A DNA stretch of 64,000 nt from Glycine soja (GCF_004193775.1 NC_041008.1:43681136-43745135), one strand, 5' to 3'. Shown: positions 10,505-23,290, counted from the stretch's first letter. Numbers and translations are program-made. The notes: a model not told the origin generated them from the letters alone.

Positions 10505-12700
10505 ATGAATAAAAAAGTATACCAGACTCGTAGTTCTAGTGACAAAGAGAAAGCAAAGTACATGGTTTGGACAAATGAAATGGACAAGTGCCTCACCAAG
10601 GTACTCGCTGAGCAAGTAAAAAAGGGGAATAAAGTGGATAACATTTTGAAGCCAGCAGCATTTGCAGGTGCACTGAAAACATTGAATGAAAAGTATGGTT
10701 TGTATTTGACAAAAGAACACATAAAAAATCGGCTGAAGACATGGAGGAAGCAGTTTGGGGTTTTGAAGGAACTGCTTGCTCATAGTGGATTTATGTGGAA
10801 TGAGACAAAAAAGATGGTTGTTGCGGATAATTCTGTTTGGAATGACTACATCAAGGTAATCTCGTTACATGTGATACAGTATGCATTTCATCAGTTTGCA
10901 CTTTTATGGTGATTGGCTGATATTCTTATGTTACCTGCAGGCACACCCTGATGCAAGGATTTTCCGAGAAAAGTCCATAGAAAACTATGATCAATTATGT
11001 ACTATCCTTGGAAATGATCAAGCAATTGCAAGCCTTTCTGACAATGTTACAGACATAGATGTAACATTTGCAGTTGATAAGGGGGATCCAGATCTTGCCA
11101 TTGTGTCTGAAATACAAACTGATGGAAACCAGACTAAAAACTTTAGGTGGACAGTTGCAATGGACCATTGGCTTGGAAAGATTCTTGTAGACCAAGTGAG
11201 GAAAGGGCTTAAAGTAGATAAAGTTTTTCTGACAGAAGCATATAACACAGCTGTTTCAGCCGTAAATGCAAAATTTGGGCTGCATCTAACAAAATTCAAT
11301 GTTAAAAATCGACTTAAAACTTGGAAGAAACAGTTTGAACAGTTAAAGGAAATTCTGTCTCATACTGGATTTAAGTGGGATGGAACAAAGAAAATGATCA
11401 TTGCAAATGATTCTACATGGAATGACTACATCCGGGTATGTTGTCTCCTATAGGACTGTTATATAGCAATGACTATTTTTTTTTTCATATTTTCTTGCCA
11501 CTCCCCCCGCTCCTTTTTTTCCTTTTGTTGACTAAACCTTTCTGCTATAGCAAAAGTGATTTTTCTATAAATCTTTTCCCAAAGTCATCAACCATTGTCC
11601 TTAAAGATAATTAATTGTGGATAACATTTTGGGGCATGAGTAGCTTTCGTGAACCCAATTTTTGTCTATTGCTAAGAAGGCATCTTTATAGCATGAAATA
11701 TTTGTACATGCAAATGAAGCTGCTTATTTTTAGAAGGTTTCCAGGCAAGTGAGCTATTTAAATAAATGATTTTAGATGAAGTAATGAAGTGAAAAGTGGA
11801 TGTCCTTGTCAAGATGGTTATGGTTACCATTGTCCATTTTGACAAGGACATCCACTTTTGACGTCCATCATTTATTACAACCTGTATGTAGTGCCTGACA
11901 AAAAGGTATATAGAAAATAGCCAAAATGAATTATAGTAGCAAATACCATTAATTTTTCAAAAGGAAGTTCACTTGTCTACCTAGATCTTGTTCTGTGTTT
12001 CAAATTGTGATTTCCCCAAATTCAATCAATGTGTGCTTACCCTGGCTATCATGTCAATAATTGTAAGCAGTTAATTTGAGAACTTTTTTTTTTTGGATGA
12101 TTATGTCATGGATGGACATGAAATGCTCAAAGAATTATTAAGGAATTTTCACAAATAATTTCTTTTTGTTGCCCTTGTATGGATGAGCTGATGAATAGCT
12201 TATTTGGACTGATATACTGGAATAAGTGCTTGTAAGAGCTAATAAAAATATCTTAGGATTGATCCAGGCACATAATCATTGTTCCAAGCTATGCCCTCAC
12301 CTCAAGACTCCCTCATCCACCATTGATCTAGAGAACCATAATCAACCATCTTTCTAACCCACCCTGGGCATTCCATCAGCTTTTCAACACCATGGACCAA
12401 ATTTCTTCAGCTTCTTGCCAACCATCTTGATTTCCGAATCGATAATAGGGATCCCTGTCACTTGTGACACTACCAGAACTGAAACTCATCCAGCCTCTTC
12501 CCACGGCCATTGAAGCCTCACCAGTCACCAGCTACCCTTATTCCATTTGCCATTGCCATGCTTTTGAAATGGAGATGGCACTAATTTTATGAAATTTTAC
12601 TAGAGAAATGAAGATGAGGTTGGGTTCATGGTTTTATGCTTTTCCAAATTGTAAAATTATAAACTTGTGAATGGTGAATTTTTATATTTTAATCATGATT

Positions 12701-12757
<57 letters not shown>

Positions 12758-15700
12758 CTAATTTTTAAATTTTCAAAATTGATTTTAATGATAGTTTGCT
12801 TCTGAAATTTTTGGTTTCTAAAAACTAAAAATAGGTCACCACTGAGTTTTTTTAACAATATTTTGTGATATATACAATGCTATATTTTTATTTTTTTAAT
12901 TACTTTTCATTTTTTTAATCATTGTCTGATTCTTAATTTTTTGGCTTAAATATAATTTAGGTCCCTAATATATTAACATTTTTTGTTATGGGTCCCTATT
13001 AAAATTTTCCTTTGTTTTGAATCTTCAATGTATTAAAAGTTTCATTTGGGTCTATGCCATTATTGGTCCTCTGTTATTTGCCAATGTGACTGTTAAATTT
13101 TTAAAATGCGATTTTTGGCGTTTTAAAACTGCCAGAATCAATTAAAAAAAAGGAAAATAGATCTGATCCAAACACCCAAGATTCTTTCTTTTTCATTCTT
13201 CGATTGGGCGTTTCACTTCCTCCACCTATAAACCGCTGTCACTGCAAGACCTGGTTTGGGGTTTGGTGGGGAAGGTCGGGGGAGGAGTTTGGGCTTGAAG
13301 GTCTGAGTGAGAGAGAATTATGGGCTAGGGTTGGGCATGCTGGAATCAAGGATGGTGGTGGTGGCTTACGAGATCGAGGATGGCGGTAACAGTTTGTGAG
13401 ATTGAGGATGGGAGTGTTGGTTTGTGAGATCGAGGATGGTGTTGGAGGAAGTAGGCACTGCTGCTGAGGTCGGAGAGGGTGGTAGAAGAGGTGGCGCTGG
13501 TGGAGTCAAAGAGGGTGGTGGCAAGGGGAGTGGGCGGTGGTAGTTGTGCCTTTGTTCTTGGAAATTGACTTGCGGCTGAATTGGGGTTGTGCAATTGTGT
13601 ATAAAGTTTGATTTTTTATTTGATTAATTTGTTTTGTTGGGTTGTGGTGGTGGTATGGACTATGGAGGTGGTGTAGTGCGATGGAAGTTTTACATGGTGG
13701 TGGTGAAGGTTCGGGAGTGGTGGTTATGGAGGTTACGGAAGAGAAGAATAAAATTGTTAGGTTTTTTTTGCTTTAATTGATTTTGGTGGTTTTTAGCCGC
13801 CAAAAATTATAATTTGAAATTTTAAATGAATATTGGTGACTTTATAAACCACCACAGATATTTGTTTTAAGAAAATTAATGGCCATGTCAGTAGATAATA
13901 GAGAACCACTAACAGCAGGGATCCAAACGAAAACTTAATATATTGGGAACTTAAAGCAACAGAAAAATTTAATAGGGACTCAAAACAAAGATGCTAATTT
14001 ATCAGGGACCTAAAACATATTTAAGTCTAATTTTTTTTTTTTAATTTCTAAAATAAGACAACATTCTATAAGTGCTTGTGTATCGATACATTCAAACACT
14101 TTAAAATTGTACAAGCAGTTTTCAACTTGTATATCCAAACACACTTGGCTTATTGAATTTTAAACACTTATGACATAAGCTCTTATTACACAAGAGCTTT
14201 TTTAGTAAGTACTTAATTAAATGGTTTGTCCAAACAGACCTGTACTAGTTAATCTTTTTCTACAGAAACCTTTTTAGAGGTGATTCCTCTTCTGGAGAAG
14301 GCATTTGGTAAGATTTTGGTATGTCAAATAGTACTGTTGAACCTGATATGACAGTGAATAAGGAAACATTATAAATTTGAAGTTCAAAGATTTTAGGATG
14401 ATTATATTATATATACATTTTTTAAAATCATGAAAGATAAATGTGCAGCTCAAAGTTGATTTTACTAGGCTGCTATTTTGTCAACGCTACAGAGATGTTT
14501 TCTCAAAAATAAAAGGTGAATATAGATGCTATGGTAAATTTATCATTTATAAAAGTAAATGACATGTTTTCTTCTTTGTATATTGGAACTACTTGGTGTT
14601 TTCACTGTTTCATTGACAATAATCTAAAACAGTAAACATCGTGAAAGCAAGGTGATATTTTGATATTTATTGATGAAAGCATAGTAATTGAAAATGAAAA
14701 AGAAAACATACCAAACACTACCATTAATTAAGTTTCTCGATCTCCTATTAGTGAATAAGAGGCCTATCACAATCTTTATGTTTTCTCACCAAATAAAAAA
14801 GAGGCCTATCCCAAAATATTTTCATCATAGGCAATAGCAATCACAAGTAGAATTCAGATATTAAGTTAATGCTTTTTCAGACTCCACTAATTGCAATAAC
14901 AGCATTTGTATGAACGAAACCATTCTAATAATGTTAAAATCAAATTATTTATTTTAAGGAAAATTGTAGTATATGCATAAAAATTGTGTGCCTGTAATTA
15001 CATCTGGTGCATAGGCAACTTCTCAAATCTCATGTAGATATTTATTGATGTACAGGGAAGTGCAATGTATTCAAGATGCAAATTCATTAATATATTTTCA
15101 ATGAACTAAAAGAGACATTGTTTGATTAGTAATAAAAAGTTTAATTTTTTAAGACTAATAATAGGTCCATAAAAACAAGGGAAAAATAAAGAGAACTAAT
15201 AGTTCTTGGAAGAGAATTTGTTAGGAGAGGCCAGTCCCTTAAATGGATCTTAGTACTTTGAGTGATTAGTCCTTAATTTTCAGCAAAAGGATACCACAGG
15301 TTCACAAAAAAAAAGGTTATTGGAACTGTGTTTGATTGTATCATTTGGTTGATGGGTACATAAGCTAGTGTGTATCTCATCATTGCTGATGCTGACTGGT
15401 GTTTGATTGTACAAAATAACATTGGGCAGTTTCAACTTCTTGATTCCCTTATTTACCAAAAAAAAAAAAAACTTGTTGATTCCCTCATGTCAATCACCTG
15501 GGCTGGCTGACAGTCTTTTCTAAAAATTAAACACATTTAAAATAGTTACATAACAAGAATTCAGAATGATTTATCATTCTTATATACTGTATTTCAGTAT
15601 TTAACTGTGGTGTGTCTGTGTGATTGCTTTGCATTTTACTGCTTCTAATTGTTCTAACTTATTTGTGATAATAATGAAAATGAAAATAATAGATCAAAAT

Positions 15701-18021
15701 TAGTTATAAACAAATCTTAATCTATTAATGGTATATCACTTTAAAGTTTCATGGTGTCTTGAAATTGTAATTTATATCTTTATAACATTCATACTCTACT
15801 TTTGTGTATTCAGGTATATATTTAAACAGTGTAGGTTTAAATAAGAATTTGGTTTAAGGATCATACATGTCAAATTATTAATTATTTTAACCTGAAAGAC
15901 CATAATGCATTAATGCGTAAGAATTTGACCACAGCATTTTGACATTTCTAAGTTTGGTGATGTTGATGACTTCTTGTTACTCATTCTCACTTTCATGCCA
16001 GACACATCTAGATGCAAGGACTTTCCGTGGTAGAGTTTTTGAGAACTATGATCAGTTCTGCATTATTTTTGGCCATTTTTATGAGCCTTTGCATTGGGAT
16101 GAATCTGGGACTTGTGATGAGCCAGTTGAGGCTCTAAGTGTCTACCCAGTTAACTATGATATCAGTGTAGGAAGGCACATAAGGTGGACAAGTGACATGG
16201 ACAGTTGTCTATCTGCAATCCTTGTGCAGCAAATAAAACAAGGTAACAGAAGCAAATTTGACTACACATTGAGACCTGATGCATTTGAAGCATCTGTGTT
16301 GGCTATTAATGAGAAGTTTCAGCTTTATTTGACGAAAGAACATGTTAAAAATCGTCTTAGAACATGGAAGAAACAGTATGCCATTCTGAAGGAACTTATG
16401 ACCCAGAGTGGCTTTGAATGGGATGAGAAGCGAAAAATGGTAATTGCAAATGATTCTGTATGGACTGAATATATTAAGGTACATATAAACCTACTTTTAA
16501 CTTCTGTCTGGCATTTGTCATTGCATAATGATATTATTCAGCAGCTTATAATAAGTATACCTTTCTGGTGCAGAAAAATCCTGATGCTCGAATTCTTAAA
16601 GGACGAGTTATCAGAAACTACAATGAATTGTGCATAATTCTAGGTCATTGTGATCCAGCAGATAGTTCCATTAATGGTGCTTGTGCTAATATGGGTATGA
16701 CTACAGACGATGGTGTTATGGAGGTTCAAGAGACAAAAGAAAAAGAAAAAGTTAAGAATGTTGTGACATGGACAGATGAGATGGATCATTGCTTGACAGA
16801 GTTGCTAGTCAATCAAGTAATGTTGGGAAACAGGCTTGAGAAATTTTTCAAGACCTCCGCATATATAGCTGCTCTAACTGCTCTAAATGAGAGATTTGAC
16901 CTGAATTTAACAAAAGAAAACATTATAAACCGGTTGAAAATATGGAAGAAACAGTATGACGTTTTGAAGGAAATGCTCTCTCAAGGGAGATTTGAGTGGG
17001 ATGAGGGATGTAAGATGGTTGTTGCAACTGACTTAGCATGGGATGAATACATTAAGGTATATTTAGTTCTCTATAATATTAAATTATTTTCTAGTTATTT
17101 TGGATTATATTTATTTGCTATTGCAGTACATTAGCTAGATCCTAATGGTTATCTAGTTTAGGCCATAAATCCAGTGATACTCTTGAATCATTTGTTATCC
17201 CCACTTAGTCACTTCATGCCGTTTAAGATTAGCCAGAGACCCATCATAATAATAACTACCAAAATGCACTATCATTGTCTTTGTAGGTGTCACATTTTAT
17301 GTTCCTTTGTTTGTTTTTATGATTAGTTGGTTGGGTTCCATTTGCTATCAACCACAACCACAACCACTACCTTGACTGCATATTTTTCACCTTTATCCCA
17401 TTGCAGTTCTCAATTCTATATGTTCTTTTGATTCATCATTTGCTTGTGTTTATTCAGAAACATCCTTATGCTAGGCATTTGAGAGACCGGCATATAGAGA
17501 ATTACCATGAATTAGGTATGATTGTTGGTGATGAGCAAGGAAGTGGAAATTGGTCTGAAAACTTTGAGAGGTTTGATGTAAATCTTACACCTAACTATGA
17601 AGAGCATGCAGAAGCTCCTGCACTGGTGTTGGCTGATGTACAGATAAGCCCTGATGCTAATGCAAGTGATGAAGTGCAGGGTTCATCTGAGCAGACAAGG
17701 GCAAGGCCTTCATCATCACAATCACATTCAAAGCAACCATCAAAAAGAAGACGCACCAGTGATGTTATGCTAGAAATGATGAGTGTTATGGCTGCAGATA
17801 TCAGTCGAATCGTCGATGCATTGAGTGAAAATAACAAGACCGTGTGCTTGGAGGAAGTGGTTGAAAAGGTACAAAATATGCCGGACTTTGACGACGATCT
17901 CATCATTGAAGCTTGTGAGTATTTATGTTTTGACGAAAAGAGGGCATTGATGTTTTTGAAATTAGATGAGAGATTAAGGAAAAAGTGGTTGTTGAAACGA
18001 TTGCGTGGTCAAGGTAGTTAA
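10505..18021 (+). CDS. protein with four tandem Myb/SANT-like (Myb_DNA-bind_3) domains, 789 aa
   Basis: Five coding exons with GT-AG borders: 10505-10855, 10941-11435, 16002-16478, 16574-17056 and 17458-18021. Joined they give 789 residues. Each of the first four exons ends with one Myb/SANT-like domain (about 19-115, 185-282, 342-441 and 505-602). Each domain follows W(T/S)xxMDxxL, LTKEHxKNRLKTWKKQ, GFxWDExxKMV and WxxYIK. Exons 2-5 each open with a linker of the form HPDARxxRxRxxENYxxL. The last exon adds a basic patch (KQPSKRRRTSD) that may be a nuclear signal, and an acidic/helical tail shared by this family. The plan and length resemble Arabidopsis At2g24960 and L10-interacting MYB-domain proteins. 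The fold is that of the DNA-binding Myb-like partner of PIF/Harbinger transposases. A nuclear DNA- or protein-binding role is inferred; no enzymatic domain is seen. The start is the first ATG after a splice acceptor, and leader exons upstream are expected. Confidence 0.9.
11792..11859. repeat. intronic near-perfect hairpin, 26-bp arms
   Basis: Left arm 11792-11817 and right arm 11834-11859 are reverse complements with one mismatch, around a 16-base loop. The arms carry GTGGATGTCCTTGTCAA. Outer flanks AATAAATGAT (11761-11770) and its complement (from about 11867) pair again, leaving an asymmetric bulge. It lies in intron 2 of the Myb/SANT-like gene. It could be a microRNA-like precursor or a small foldback transposon; no target duplication is clear. 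Confidence 0.75.
12706..12753. repeat. (AT)n microsatellite, about 48 bp
   Basis: Uninterrupted alternating AT in intron 2 of the Myb/SANT-like gene. It is likely to be length-polymorphic. Confidence 0.95.
12943..14027. mobile_element. non-autonomous Mutator-like element with long inverted repeats and GC-rich cargo
   Basis: The 1085-bp element is flanked by identical 9-bp repeats TAATTTTTT (12934-12942 and 14028-14036), the target size typical of Mutator-like elements. Its ends (GGCTTAAATAT and the complement of GACTTAAATAT) begin imperfect inverted repeats that can be followed inward for about 200 bp on each side, including a shared TTTAGGTCCCT near the tips and TTTTTGGCG further in. The core (about 13160-13760) is much more GC-rich, with many GGTGG words. 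It contains four 28-bp tandem units starting near 13342, 13370, 13398 and 13426. No transposase is encoded. Short frames in the core (13204-13389 plus, 13346-13594 minus) are low-complexity and unsupported. It sits in intron 2 of the Myb/SANT-like gene. Confidence 0.85.
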
Positions 18022-18581
18022 ATAGATCTTTTTTTGGTGTGTATGTAGGTAGTTAAAATAGATGTTTGAAGATGTTGGCATGTACTTTAGGTACCCCTAG
18101 TTTAGGTTGTTACTTTCTGTAATAAGAAACTAACATTGAGGGGAAATGGGAAAAAGTTATGGAAAGACAAGCTGCTTTAGCTTTCCTTCTGCTGTTGTTG
18201 GCTTATTGCTTTGTACTTATGGGGTCTGATTTTGTATGTAGAGTAAATGTCCCTTAATACCGACTTGCACTCGCCCTAAGTTGAAGGTGAAAATATCAAT
18301 TCGAATTTTCATTGAGAATTAATTTAATTCTTAAATAGGACACTCAGGTCTTGTTTGAACAATTTTTTCCGTAAGCACCTGTAAGAGAATAAATAAAATA
18401 AGGTTAGCTGTATTTTTAGTTATTTTTTTTTAAAAATTCGTTCATAAACAATTTTTCAGCAATTTTGTTATCCGTACCTTTTTAACATTTATAGTCTCTC
18501 TTGTCAAGTAACAATTGATGATAAAATAATCAAGTTGGCAGGATAGTGATTTATCATGTTTTTATGGAGTCTAACAAAATA

Positions 18582-18659
<78 letters not shown>

Positions 18660-18984
18660 AATGTGTTTTGAATATTTTATCAACTAAATTGACGTTATTA
18701 GTTTGAACAAATGAAAGATTAAAATCATAATTCACCCAAAAACAACATTATGAGGGTTGGAGCAAAGGTCGGAAACTGGAATCTAAGAGGGGGACGAATT
18801 GATTCCCTTTGAAATTCTTTGCAAATTCTATAATCTTTGCTAAAACAAAAAATATTTTGATGAAAGCCCTCGCTGATCAATTAAAAGAAGAATTAAAACC
18901 GAAATTAACCCCTTAACACAATTATTAAAGAGGAAATTAGGTGAACCATTTGTTACAACCCAGTTTCTTATACTTGTGGGCGTC
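18022..18984. other. 3' flank of the Myb/SANT-like gene with a (TA)n tract
   Basis: This should hold the 3' untranslated region of the gene; AATAAG at 18121 is a weak candidate signal. The rest is AT-rich with a long (AT)n tract at 18584-18655 (about 70 bp). No coding signal is seen. Confidence 0.6.
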
Positions 18985-19451
18985 TATAGTTAAGGCTTCC
19001 CCTCAGACTCAGACCAGGAATGGTAATATCTCGTTCTGGTTCGATAAATTCCTGCCCGATGGTTGCCTTGGGGAGTTGTAGACTGCTTGCATATTGGATT
19101 CCCATCTTTGCCTGAAAGATATCTATATGGATAGTGTTTTTCAATGGCACTCTCTAGCTACTTCTGTTCCTATGGATGTTAGGAGGAAAAACACTACGTT
19201 GGCTCAACCTTGATCCTGCCAACCAGAATATCAGCACGGGGAACTGGTCTTGGATCTGGTCCCTCAAAATTCCTGAAAACCTTAAAGTTTACATACAATC
19301 ATCACATATAATTGAACTCTACAATTGCTCCAAGTTCTTGAGCCCACAAGAACTTTCCCACCTATGTAGAATCCTATCACATAGTTTCCCTGGGCACCCC
19401 ACTCAAGGTACAAATAGAAAGATGAAGAAGGTAAGGAAAGATATCACCTGA
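18985..19451 (+). pseudogene. decayed LINE fragment (reverse-transcriptase zinc-binding region)
   Basis: Broken frames on the plus strand read RNGNISFWFDKFLPDG (from about 19014) and, further on, WSWIWSLKIPENLKVYI (within 19176-19451). These are the hallmarks of the C-terminal zf-RVT region of plant non-LTR retrotransposons (patterns like GNGxxxxFWxDxWLxxG and WxWIWxLKxPEKxKxFxW). In-frame stops and frame changes separate them, so the copy is dead. Only this C-terminal piece is recognisable. Confidence 0.65.
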
Positions 19452-20990
19452 TGTGAAGATTCCTACTAGCTACCACAATGATAACCAATTGAAGTCTAAG
19501 CCATGATGATTTTGAATTATGAATCAAAGATTCATAAAAGATGTAATTCTTGCTTGTTAATTTGCCTCTGAGCTCTCAAAAGAAGTGTGCAACAATAATG
19601 TTTAGTAAAAAGAGAGTGATTACACACGAGAGCAATGGGTATTTATTATTTTTTAAAATTTTAAGAGGTATAATTGATAAAAACAAACTATGTCGATTAA
19701 TTTGATCTAAGTCCATTTTGGACAAGTTTATGAATCAAAGTAGTAAATTAATAAAACATGTAATCAATTAAAATAGAAACTTTTTCTTTTTGAGACTCTT
19801 TCTGATCAGTTAAACAAGTTTGTATAAAACTGTTTTAAAACTGTTTATATTCAAAGTATAATCGATTAAAACAATGATTGATCATGTTTGTATAAACAAG
19901 TTTGTTTACCTTATGTAATCGATTATTCTGATAAATTACAACAAGTTTGGTAGTCTAGTACTTCCCAAATTTGATTTATACTCTGTAATCAGTTACAAAT
20001 CATTATAATCGATTAATAAGATTGAATTTCAAAAATCAATTCACATATTTGACTTAGTTCATCTTTGGTTGTTCTATGCTTATTTAAAAGGCACGAAACT
20101 TATCCTAACCAATCACACATGTCTATTCTAAACAAACAATACAATATCTACCAACATAAATCATATTTTGGCATTTAAAATAAAAACTTAATTGAATATA
20201 CAATATTCGACTTCATATGTAACAATATGCAGCATTAGACTTTTTTGGTAATATGACAAATCACAAGCTGCCAGCATAAATGATACTTCAGTAGTTAATA
20301 TTATTACTTGATAATAAAGACTAAAACCATTAAGACAAAAAAAAAGTATAATGACAAAAATGCTAAAATTTTTGCTTGGGGAATAAAAGTAAAATTTTAA
20401 AAAAGTTTAATGAAAAAAACATATTTAACCTAATACTTTTTTATAAGTTAAAATTAGTTTATGTATAAATTGTTTTTAAACTTGTACATAAATTAATTTT
20501 AAACTACGGAAGAAGTTTATTTTATTTCACCTTCCTATTTTTTCCCGTAATATAAAGTTTATAAAGAAACTTATCTATATATAATTTTGCGTGACTTGCA
20601 TAAATTTTTGTGCAAGATTTTATTGGAAATAGGATCGGGAAGAGGTAATATACTGTGAGGCATGACACAATATAAATGTAGGTGTCTTTTTATTCAATAT
20701 TTTGATGTACAAAAAGTTACGTATGTAAATAAACAATATGCATTTTAAGAGTACTATGTTAATTCAGTAAAATTTGACACATAACAAAAATATAAGATTA
20801 AATTTAGGCTTGAATATATGTTACTTAAATTTGGGTCCTATTGATTTTATTTCCTAACTTGGATCGTTGTTATTTTTGGTATTCGAAAAATATTTTGTTA
20901 GTATCTGCTGATTAATTTTTAGAGATTTGGAGACACAATTTGTGATAGTTTTTTTTTTTAGTTTTTTTTTTCACAGGAGATACTAGAAAG
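19452..20990. other. intergenic AT-rich DNA with ATCGATTA words
   Basis: No coding exon is supported. The motif TAATCGATTA or close variants recurs between about 19690 and 20020, suggesting an old dispersed repeat. The remainder is A/T-rich without clear structure. Confidence 0.5.
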
Positions 20991-20994
20991 AGTA

Positions 20995-21240
20995 TTTAAT
21001 TCTCTCTTAGTTCCTATAGTTTAAAAGTATTCTTTTTAGTTCCTATAGTTTACATTTTAATTCTCTTTTAATTTTTGTAATTTGAAAACTCTTGGGATTA
21101 AAAAAGTAAGAATCATGAAACTATAGGGACTAAAAAGACCACTTTCAAAATTACAAGGACTAAAAGAGAATTAAAATGTAAATTATACGGACTAAAAATA
21201 TCATTTTCAAACTATAGGAACTAAAAAAGTAAGAATCATG
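20995..21240. repeat. foldback repeat, arms about 75 bp
   Basis: The left arm (about 20997-21070) and right arm (about 21158-21235) are imperfect inverted copies. Both contain TAGTTCCTATAGTTT and ACATTTTAATTCTCTTTTA (or complements). The middle also pairs partly. A phrase AAAGTAAGAATCATGAAACT occurs twice in direct order (about 21103 and 21225). A transcript through this region would fold into a long stem. It is probably a MITE-like remnant; no target duplication was resolved. Confidence 0.7.
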
Positions 21241-21685
21241 AAACTATAGGGACCAAATGAGTAATTTAACCTTTTTTTATTTGAGTCATTCCTTCTCTTT
21301 GTTTAACGTTCCAACCTTTTTAATGGAGTTTCAATATCGTGATGGTCAAAACCAAATGACGTCATTAACAATGCCTCCTTCCATCATCACCTACCTTTCT
21401 AGAAATCTATTGAAGATAATACTCTCTTTTCTTCATCAAATTTCTTTCAACTTTGAAGGGACCCATTTGTTTTCTTGTTTTAAAAAAGCAAACAAACTTG
21501 TCTAACATCAACTCATTTGTAGGTTTGGGTTTGTACCAGGCAATTTTTCTAGCAATGTTTCGACACCCAATGTTTTCTCAATGGCAGTGTCGATGAATGT
21601 CGAGGAAGCATTCCGGTAAGAGTTGATGAAAAAGAAGATACAAAGGAAGCGAGGGAAGGAGGAAATAAAAAAAGATATAATTACA

Positions 21686-22285
21686 TGTGAGCAAGGTTAT
21701 CAAACTCAAAAGTTTACATAAACTCATGAGAGTTCCATAGATTCGAGTCATAGACTCAACTCGTAAACTCGTAAGAGTACACTTCATTTAAAAATAATAG
21801 CAAAATATCTATAAATAACGTAGCAATTAAACATTTCAACAATATAATAAAGCAAAATAGTAAATTATAAATTTCACAGTACTTAAATAACCAAGTCTAG
21901 TAATGCATCACTACTAGATGATAGCTTGCATATGTTATAGTAGTGGTAGATCATTCCCATCGAGGGTTTGGTGTTATTAGAGAACAAGGGTTTGATGTTA
22001 TTAAAGGTAAGAATTTTTTGATTCGGGAACAACACACTAAATGAAAGTATGTTGAATATTAAACAGACAGAAAATAACCCAAAATAACTTATATTTTGGT
22101 CTAATTTTTTTGACTTGATAACTCGTTGATTTGGTGGTAAACTCGAGAGTCTACCGAGTTTACTTAGAATTTATCAAATTTACCCAGAATTTACTAAAAA
22201 GAGAATTTACACACGAGTCGACTCATAAAGGATAAGTGGATTCGTAAATTCATGAGAATTAGCAAGTTAACTCGAGAGTTTGATA
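21686..22285. repeat. inverted-repeat element with GTTATCAAACTC ends
   Basis: The left end reads AAGGTTATCAAACTC (about 21693) and the right end GAGTTTGATAACT (about 22275), which are reverse complements. Both flanks also carry related GAGTCGACTC/ACTCGTAAACTC words. This suggests a roughly 600-bp non-autonomous DNA transposon. No clean target duplication is visible and the class cannot be fixed. No coding frame is supported inside. Confidence 0.5.
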
Positions 22286-22319
22286 ACTATGCCCGTGAGG
22301 CGGCATTGGCACATATGTT

Positions 22320-23290
22320 AGCTATGAAGCACGGGGACACCTGTTAGGTGGCGTCCCCCATTTCCTGTATTGCACAGGGGCGGGGACAAAACATGGACGA
22401 CAAGGGGACATTTTGGGGACGACGTTAATTTATTGGGTACATTTGACTAAGATAAGGACTATGGTGGTCTTTCTGGGAGACGTATTGTGGACAGCGGTGG
22501 CCTACACGCACGTCCCCACAATCCAAAATTAAAAAAAAAATACAAGAAAAGGAAATAAGAGAATCGATAGAAAAAATTAAGGCTTTCTTTCTTTCACTCT
22601 CTCTCCTCGTTGGGCGGCCACCACCAGCAAACCACCAATGGCAGAGGCCTACGTTGCATGATTCTAGTTTCTTGCATCTCCTCTTAACTCGTTTGCAGTG
22701 CTGCAAGTCTTTGGTTGGTTGTTGAACAATCTGTGTGCTGAGGTGTTGTCACTTGCAATACGTTCTGGAGTACTCAATTCATTAGGAAATAGGAAAGTTA
22801 AGGGGGGACATTTGGTTTTGGAAAATTTAACCTTTTTTTTTTTAATTTTTTAACTACAAAAAGTTCTAGCTTGCTTTCAAATGTTTGTACATGACAATAT
22901 TTTCCTTGATTTTTATGGCTCATGGTTTACCCATACGGCTTACAACATAATTTTTTTTGAAGACATGATGTAAATTATTTGTACAAACTTGTGAAAAACA
23001 GAAATAAAGTGAAAACATAGTAATACGAAAATATAACATATTTTGTAGGTAGTGCCAGAGCACTACATGAATTGATTTTGTGTTTATTAGCTTGTCCATT
23101 CCTCTGCATTTTTCACTAATGGTTGAAATATTACATATTTTGCAGGTAGTAAGAGTGGATGAATGTAAATAATAAAAAATATTAAAAAAATTGGGCATTT
23201 CCTAGTCGTACCCATCTATTGACATCTATAGATTTACCATTTTTTGTCCCTATCCTCGTACCTGTATATGTCCCCGTCCCTGTTTTGGTG
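22320..23290. repeat. GGGGAC-rich dispersed repeat, ends inverted
   Basis: The left end (about 22330-22420) carries GCACGGGGACAC and GGGGCGGGGACAAAACATGG. The right end (about 23250-23290) carries the complement of GCACCAAAACAGGGACGGGG. Such GGGGAC runs recur as repeats in plant genomes. The ends look inverted relative to one another, which would fit a transposon of about 1 kb, but boundaries and class are not resolved. Short frames here (for example 23182-23409 minus) reflect the repeat. Confidence 0.35.

Noticed and set aside
13204..13594. Short frames on both strands in the Mutator-like element core
   Set aside because: They are low-complexity, overlap one another, and cover a 28-bp tandem array whose period is not a multiple of three.
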